Of a stretch of 5,196 nucleotides of DNA, positions 1 through 3,362 are shown piece after piece. Below the pieces are notes generated by a model. It was not told where the DNA came from. It saw nothing but the letters and a program-made list of their open reading frames with translations, and made no database searches. Within the stretch, counting starts at the first letter, position 1; every line of letters starts with the position of its first letter. The DNA lies in NCBI GenBank assembly GCA_028824575.1, contig JAPPDN010000134.1:1-5196 (forward strand). Reading direction: 5' to 3'. Origin of the DNA: Candidatus Poribacteria bacterium (lineage in GTDB: Bacteria; Poribacteria; WGA-4E; WGA-3G). The translations under genes and the position numbers were made by a program.

Positions 1-5
1 AGAGG

Positions 6-248
6 ATGTCGTCTATGGATGAGAGGATGTCGTCTATTGAAAACAGGATAGATGAGAGGATGTCGTCTATTGAAAACAGGATAGATGAGAGGATGTCGTC
101 TGTTGAAAACAGGCTCTCATCGCTTGAGCAAGGAATGGCATGGGTGCGCGGGAAGCTTGAAGGACGGGGCGAATTCTGGGCGGACATAAAGTCTTGGATC
201 GCCCTCGTTGTTGCTGTCGCAGCCATCATTTTTGCATGGCTAAAATAG
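6..248 (+). CDS. Small coiled-coil protein with C-terminal membrane helix (5' end probably outside window)
   Basis: I do not recognise a named family. The visible 80 residues start with a repeated 11-residue unit, DERMSSIENRI, present twice exactly and a third time as DERMSSVENRL. A shorter 7-residue unit (DERMSSM or part of it) precedes them. The charged/hydrophobic alternation is that of a hendecad coiled coil. Residues about 63-79 (SWIALVVAVAAIIFAWL) form one hydrophobic helix followed by a terminal Lys, so the protein is probably tail-anchored, with the coiled coil on one face of the membrane and likely oligomeric. The frame is open to the window edge and the repeat begins there, so the real start may lie upstream; ATG codons also recur in frame at 15, 27, 60 and 93. 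The architecture resembles small XhlA-like or Bdr-like proteins, but there is no motif to assign it to either. It ends 18 bp before the preferred guaB start, which suggests co-transcription. Confidence 0.7.
   Translation: MSSMDERMSSIENRIDERMSSIENRIDERMSSVENRLSSLEQGMAWVRGKLEGRGEFWADIKSWIALVVAVAAIIFAWLK
18..116 (+). repeat. 33-bp in-frame tandem repeat, three copies
   Basis: Units at 18-50 and 51-83 are identical. The unit at 84-116 differs at three positions (one A to G and two A to C). A 16-nt partial copy lies upstream at 1-16, set at 21-bp rather than 33-bp spacing. Each unit encodes 11 residues, so copy-number changes keep the frame and lengthen or shorten the coiled coil by whole hendecads. 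Perfect identity at the DNA level points to recent duplication by slippage or recombination. The array may continue beyond the left edge. Confidence 0.93.
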
Positions 249-250
249 AT

Positions 251-257
251 GAAGGAG
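251..257 (+). promoter_or_regulatory. Shine-Dalgarno sequence that sets the guaB start at 267
   Basis: GAAGGAG lies 9 nt upstream of the ATG at 267, which is ideal spacing. The alternative in-frame ATG at 249 directly abuts the preceding stop codon (246-248) and has only A-rich sequence without a purine-rich SD in front of it. The SD itself would be inside the coding sequence if 249 were used. Confidence 0.75.
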
Positions 258-266
258 ACGATTCCG

Positions 267-1763
267 ATGGAGACTAAAATTTCTGATGTCTTCCCCCCGA
301 AATTTGCAAAAGAAGGGTTAACTTTCGACGATGTTTTGCTGATTCCGGCTGAATCGGATGTGCTGCCAGATCAAGTGGATACGAGTACACAACTGACACG
401 TAACCTCCGGCTAAACATTCCTATCTGTAGCGCGCCCATGGATACTGTCACCGAATCTGCCCTCGCGATTGCGCTGGCACGGGAAGGAGGCATCGGAATA
501 ATTCATTATAACTGCTCTATTGATGAGCAGGTTTCTGAAGTTGACCGGGTAAAACGATCCGAGAGCGGTATGATTACTGCACCGATTACGCTGACGCAGG
601 ATAAGACAATTCGGGACGCACTTCAGGTGACAGAGCGTTACCACATCGGGGGCGTACCTATCGTTACCCAAGACGGGTATCTCGTCGGTTTGATTACCAA
701 CCGCGATCTGAAATATGAGGATAATCTCGAACTTCCTGTAACCGCACGAATGACACCAAAGGATAAACTGATTACCGCATCACCAGGAATTACACTTAAT
801 AAGGCCAAAGAAATACTCCACAAATCTCGGAAAGAAAAACTACCGATTGTCGATGAAGACTTTCGACTCTGTGGGTTGATTACTATTAAGGATATTGATA
901 AGGTTCAGATGTTTCCGCAAGCGTGTAAGGACAGTGCCGGTCGGTTGCGTGTTGGTGCCGCTGTTCTACCGTCAACGCCTCTCGGAGATGTTGACCAACT
1001 CGTCGGAGCAGGTGTCGATGTGCTTGTATTAGATACAGCACACGGCCATTCCAAAAACGTGATCCGATCGACAGAATACCTTAAATCCCACTTTCCAAAC
1101 GTTGAACTCGTCGCAGGTAATGTCGTTACGCCTGATGCTACACGGAGCCTCATTGATGCGGGGGCAGATGCAGTGAAGGTCGGGGTTGGCCCCGGTTCTA
1201 TTTGCACAACCCGTGTGGTCGCAGGGGTCAGTATCCCTCAGATTACAGCAATTTACGATTGTGCACAGGAAGCAGATAAGGCGGGCGTTCCCATTATTGC
1301 TGATGGTGGTATCCGTTATTCTGGGGACATCGCGAAAGCCATCGGGGCTGGTGCGAGTTCCGTGATGATTGGTAGTCTACTTGCAGGGACTGACGAGAGT
1401 CCAGGTGATACAGTCATCTTTCAAGGCAGAACCTATAAAATTCACCGCGGAATGGGATCAATAGGCGCGTTACGCAAACGGAGCGCACGACAACCGGAGA
1501 GCACAGAGGATCTCTCGAAACTCGTGCCTCGCGGAATTGAAGGACGCGTACCACACAAAGGTAAACTCAGTAATTTCGTCTATCAGTTGGTCGGTGGAAT
1601 TCGCTCTGCGATGGGGTATTGCGGAACAACAGATATTAACACGTTACGTACGCATACCCAATTTGTCCGGATGTCCAGCAGCGGTTACCGTGAAAGCCAT
1701 CCACACGATATTGATATTACAGAGGAAGCACCGAACTACACAGTAGCCAAACTTAACTCATGA
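267..1763 (+). CDS. guaB: IMP dehydrogenase (GuaB) with CBS domains and atypical flap
   Basis: It oxidises IMP to XMP with NAD+, the committed step to guanine nucleotides, in the cytosol. It is 498 aa from the preferred start at 267 (504 from the ATG at 249), normal for bacterial IMPDH. In 498-residue numbering, the TIM-barrel catalytic domain is split by two CBS domains at about 103-154 and 159-214, a nucleotide-sensing Bateman module. Visible signatures are TFDDVLL near the N-terminus, DTAHGHS, the K+/catalytic loop GPGSICTTR with catalytic Cys313 and Thr315, the IMP-phosphate motif IADGGIRYSGD, RGMGS, and the C-terminal YQLVGGIRSAMGYCG and ESHPHD. The mobile flap is odd: where bacterial enzymes usually carry Arg-Tyr and later P-E-G, this protein has Arg408-Gln-Pro and P-Arg422-G. 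The tyrosine before RGMGS is His. Identity as an IMPDH-family enzyme is secure; that the flap works in the usual way is not. GMP reductase is less likely because RGMGS and the C-terminal motifs are IMPDH-type. The gene probably shares a transcript with the small gene upstream. Confidence 0.96.
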   Translation: METKISDVFPPKFAKEGLTFDDVLLIPAESDVLPDQVDTSTQLTRNLRLNIPICSAPMDTVTESALAIALAREGGIGIIHYNCSIDEQVSEVDRVKRSESGMITAPITLTQDKTIRDALQVTERYHIGGVPIVTQDGYLVGLITNRDLKYEDNLELPVTARMTPKDKLITASPGITLNKAKEILHKSRKEKLPIVDEDFRLCGLITIKDIDKVQMFPQACKDSAGRLRVGAAVLPSTPLGDVDQLVGAGVDVLVLDTAHGHSKNVIRSTEYLKSHFPNVELVAGNVVTPDATRSLIDAGADAVKVGVGPGSICTTRVVAGVSIPQITAIYDCAQEADKAGVPIIADGGIRYSGDIAKAIGAGASSVMIGSLLAGTDESPGDTVIFQGRTYKIHRGMGSIGALRKRSARQPESTEDLSKLVPRGIEGRVPHKGKLSNFVYQLVGGIRSAMGYCGTTDINTLRTHTQFVRMSSSGYRESHPHDIDITEEAPNYTVAKLNS

Positions 1764-1796
1764 CTATTATTTCAACGCTCCTTTCATTATGCTGTC

Positions 1797-1817
1797 GACT
1801 ACTGATTATTGACTGCT
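1797..1817 (+). repeat. Degenerate 7-nt tandem repeat in guaB-nuoI gap
   Basis: Three consecutive heptamers, GACTACT, GATTATT and GACTGCT, fill the end of the 64-bp gap between guaB and nuoI and run into AAC just before the nuoI start region. The pattern GA(C/T)TNNT is regular in all three. No convincing promoter or terminator is visible in this gap, so nuoI may be read from the guaB transcript. Confidence 0.55.
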
Positions 1818-1827
1818 AACGAAAAAG

Positions 1828-2466
1828 ATGGGCGCGCAAGTTACGGAGACGGTTCGATTCACCAAAAACCTGCCCGAAACGAAGTGGAGGGCAGTCCAGG
1901 AGGCCATAGGTAACAAAATGAAGGTTAACGAAGAAATGTCTTTTTGGGATAGGCTCTATATCCCCGCGTTGATTAAGGGAATGTTTACTACATTGAAGCA
2001 TATCCCGAAAAAGAAATTGACATATCAATACCCTGAAGATCCGAGGAGTGTGGATGAGCGGAATGATCGGTATCGCGGCATTCACAAACTGACGACGACA
2101 GAGAAAGATGAGATTAAGTGCGTAGCATGTTTCTTATGCGCGACCGCCTGCCCTGCTGATTGTATTACCATTCAGGCGGCACCCGCACCGGACGGTTGGA
2201 CAACCAAAGACGGGTATCAGCGCGAAAAGTACCCCGATGTCTTTGAAATCAATATGCTCCGCTGCATCTTTTGTGGGTATTGTGTTGAAGCTTGTCCGGA
2301 AGATGCTATCCGGATGACAGGCTTAACACTCCCTCAATACTTCCGTGAACGCCAGGAAGAGGGCGAAAGTCTTGGGAGTTCGCGCAGTGACTTCATTTTT
2401 GACCGAGATATGCTTGTCGCTAACAACGACATCCCTCAAGAGGGACTCAGTGTTGAAGCGAAGTAG
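1828..2466 (+). CDS. nuoI: NADH-quinone oxidoreductase subunit I (NuoI)
   Basis: This is the ferredoxin-like subunit of respiratory complex I that carries iron-sulfur clusters N6a and N6b and passes electrons from the peripheral arm towards quinone. It is 212 aa from the first ATG. Two perfect CxxCxxCxxxCP motifs are present: Cys98, 101, 104, 108 (CVACFLCATACP) and Cys146, 149, 152, 156 (CIFCGYCVEACP). Family hallmarks around them are TYQYPE, RYRGIHKL, PADCITI, the tyrosine-rich linker before the second motif, FEINMLRCIFCG and PEDAIRMTG. The stretch at about 39-58 (FWDRLYIPALIKGMFTTLKH) corresponds to the N-terminal helix that lies on the membrane arm. The start is uncertain. ATG 1828 has only a weak purine stretch in front and no other start is possible upstream, since there is a stop at 1816-1818. 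ATG 1918 (Met31) gives a more usual length of 182 aa and has AGGAGG at 1898-1903, but with a long 14-nt spacer. No nuoH or nuoJ flanks it, which is unusual. Confidence 0.95.
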   Translation: MGAQVTETVRFTKNLPETKWRAVQEAIGNKMKVNEEMSFWDRLYIPALIKGMFTTLKHIPKKKLTYQYPEDPRSVDERNDRYRGIHKLTTTEKDEIKCVACFLCATACPADCITIQAAPAPDGWTTKDGYQREKYPDVFEINMLRCIFCGYCVEACPEDAIRMTGLTLPQYFRERQEEGESLGSSRSDFIFDRDMLVANNDIPQEGLSVEAK

Positions 2467-2468
2467 GA
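2465..2468 (+). promoter_or_regulatory. Shine-Dalgarno for the methyltransferase, overlapping the nuoI stop codon
   Basis: AGGA begins inside the nuoI TAG stop (2464-2466) and sits 4 nt before the ATG at 2473. Only six bases separate the two coding sequences, so ribosomes ending nuoI can reinitiate directly. This implies a shared transcript and probable translational coupling. The spacer is on the short side, so initiation may depend partly on the coupling. Confidence 0.55.
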
Positions 2469-2472
2469 ATTA

Positions 2473-3033
2473 ATGGCATCATACGCTCCGTTTCCGAATA
2501 AAAAGTACAGTATTATCTACGCAGATCCGCCCTGGGATTACAAAGGACAACTTCAACACACGGGGAGCGGTGGCAAAGATAGTGGAGGCGCAATTCGGCA
2601 TTATCCGACTGTACCGGTGTCAGAAATGGAGACGTGGGATATTACCGCTATTAGTGAAGAGAATTGCCTGCTTTTTATGTGGAGCTCGTCTCCGCACTTG
2701 GATCAAGCGATTCGGCTTGGCAAGGCTTGGGGGTTTCAGTGGGCAACAATCGCCTTTATTTGGGATAAACAACGCGTAAACCCCGGTTTTTATACGATGA
2801 GCCAGTGTGAGTTGTGCCTCGTTTTCAAACGCGGTAAAATTCCACAACCACGCGGGGCGCGAAACGTTAAGCAACTCGTTCAAATCAAACGGTCACGCCA
2901 CTCTGAAAAACCGGATGTCGTGCGTGACCGGATTGAGGAAATGTTTCCGCATCAGTGTAAAATTGAACTGTTTGCACGCAAGCAAACACAAGGCTGGGAC
3001 GCATGGGGACTTGAGGTTCAGCCCGCTTCGTGA
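2473..3033 (+). CDS. MT-A70 family adenine N6-methyltransferase
   Basis: It transfers a methyl group from S-adenosylmethionine to the N6 of adenine in nucleic acid, in the cytoplasm. It is 186 aa, about the length of a bare MT-A70 catalytic domain with no added specificity domain. The catalytic motif DPPW is at residues 18-21, directly after a hydrophobic strand (YSIIYA). It is followed by HYPT at 43-46, the core strand LLFMW at 66-70, WGFQWATIAFIWDK at about 86-99, QCELCLVFKRG at about 111-121, RHSEKP at 142-147 and the C-terminal SAM/fold signature ELFAR...GWDAWG at 165-179. All key motifs are intact, so the enzyme should be active. No restriction endonuclease is recognisable beside it, so it looks like an orphan methyltransferase. 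DNA is the expected substrate from prokaryotic relatives such as M.MunI, but the recognition site cannot be read from the sequence. Six bases separate it from nuoI, so it is likely co-transcribed with that gene. A phage or restriction-modification origin followed by retention is possible but not shown. Confidence 0.93.
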   Translation: MASYAPFPNKKYSIIYADPPWDYKGQLQHTGSGGKDSGGAIRHYPTVPVSEMETWDITAISEENCLLFMWSSSPHLDQAIRLGKAWGFQWATIAFIWDKQRVNPGFYTMSQCELCLVFKRGKIPQPRGARNVKQLVQIKRSRHSEKPDVVRDRIEEMFPHQCKIELFARKQTQGWDAWGLEVQPAS

Positions 3034-3048
3034 AATTTATCACGCAGC
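3025..3048 (+). terminator. Hairpin spanning the methyltransferase stop codon (possible 3'-end element)
   Basis: GCTTCGTGA (3025-3033) pairs with TCACGCAGC (3040-3048) at 8 of 9 positions around a 6-nt AATTTA loop. The left arm ends with the TGA stop codon. No T-tract follows, so this is not a classical intrinsic terminator. It could be a transcript-end stabiliser, a pause site or part of a factor-dependent terminator. Confidence 0.35.
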
Positions 3049-3240
3049 ACTGGAACATCAGATTAGCCGATAAGGCGGGAGCAAAATACTGAGTTTTTTC
3101 TTATCATTTCGGTTGAGGTAAGCACAAAGGGTGCTTTCTGGCTAAAGTTATACTGAAGTTGGCGTACTTTTACGACAGTCAAAACTTTCATTATAGCACT
3201 ATACGGAAAATATCTGTTCGTGTTGTGTTTACTATCAATC

Positions 3241-3246
3241 TATAAT
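3241..3246 (+). promoter_or_regulatory. Candidate promoter -10 box (TATAAT) upstream of the large unknown gene
   Basis: It is a perfect TATAAT hexamer in AT-rich DNA, about 117 bp before the ATG at 3363. No good TTGACA-like hexamer lies 16-19 bp upstream, where the sequence resembles TTCGTG or TCGTGT, and there is no extended TG motif. If used, transcription would begin near 3252-3254, exactly where the inverted repeat starts. The assignment rests on the hexamer and context only. Confidence 0.35.
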
Positions 3247-3251
3247 CTATT

Positions 3252-3313
3252 TAACTGACTGGGCGCAACGGTTTCCCTTAAAACGTGACCTTTGCGCATA
3301 TATCAGTCATTTA
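3252..3313 (+). repeat. Imperfect inverted repeat / potential structured mRNA leader
   Basis: The inner arms GCGCAACGGT (3263-3272) and ACCTTTGCGC (3288-3297) match at 9 of 10 pairs around a 15-nt loop. The outer arms TGACTG (3256-3261) and CAGTCA (3304-3309) pair perfectly, and three more A-T pairs follow beyond a mismatch (3252-3254 with 3311-3313). A single G on the left faces a six-base ATATAT bulge on the right between the inner and outer stems. No T-tract follows, so it is not an intrinsic terminator. It could be a leader RNA structure, a protein-binding operator or a small repeated element. I do not recognise a known riboswitch. Confidence 0.6.
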
Positions 3314-3362
3314 CAAATTCATTGCCTGAATTTATTTGAAAGGCACATATCAAATCGACCCA

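Larger units (their letters stand above)
3034..3362 (+). other. 329-bp AT-rich intergenic region between methyltransferase and the unknown large gene
   Basis: No reading frame with coding character is visible on either strand here. From left to right it holds the right arm of the stop-codon hairpin and a T6 run at 3094-3099. The T run follows an A4 run with only a poor AT dyad. A small hairpin follows, AAGCAC (3120-3125) with GTGCTT (3131-3136) around AAAGG, without a T-tract. Then come an isolated TATACT at 3149-3154, TATAAT at 3241-3246, and a long imperfect inverted repeat at 3252-3313. The last 50 bp lead to the ATG at 3363 and contain only a distant GAAAGG at 3338-3343. The region looks like a transcription-unit boundary. 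Confidence 0.7.

Noticed and set aside
18..116. CRISPR array
   Set aside because: The 33-bp units are directly contiguous without spacers and are in frame with a coiled-coil coding sequence.
411..1207. Reverse-strand frames at 411-671, 638-823 and 905-1207
   Set aside because: They lie entirely antisense to the guaB coding sequence, which is unambiguous by motif. Their translations show no family features.
1470..1540. Compensating frameshifts in guaB that would explain the unusual flap
   Set aside because: Reading the two other frames through this stretch does not restore an Arg-Tyr or P-E-G motif, and the flanking KLVP and GIEGR motifs are in frame.
267..1763. guaB as a GMP reductase (GuaB1-like) because of the altered flap
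   Set aside because: RGMGS, the EGRVPHKG segment, the ESHPHD C-terminus and the GPGSICTTR loop are IMPDH-type. GMP reductases have a different flap region and C-terminus. Biochemistry would still be needed to exclude a changed activity.
2570..3073. Overlapping + frames at 2570-2779 and 2807-3073 and the minus frame at 2620-2883
   Set aside because: They overlap the methyltransferase, whose catalytic and C-terminal motifs are all in the 2473-3033 frame.
3083..3100. T6 run as an intrinsic terminator
   Set aside because: The only dyad before it is a weak A/T-only pairing whose centre would leave no room for a loop, with no G+C-rich stem.
3149..3154. TATACT as a promoter -10 box
   Set aside because: No -35-like hexamer lies 16-18 bp upstream (the sequence there is AAAGGG-like); the nearest TTGAGG is 30 bp away.
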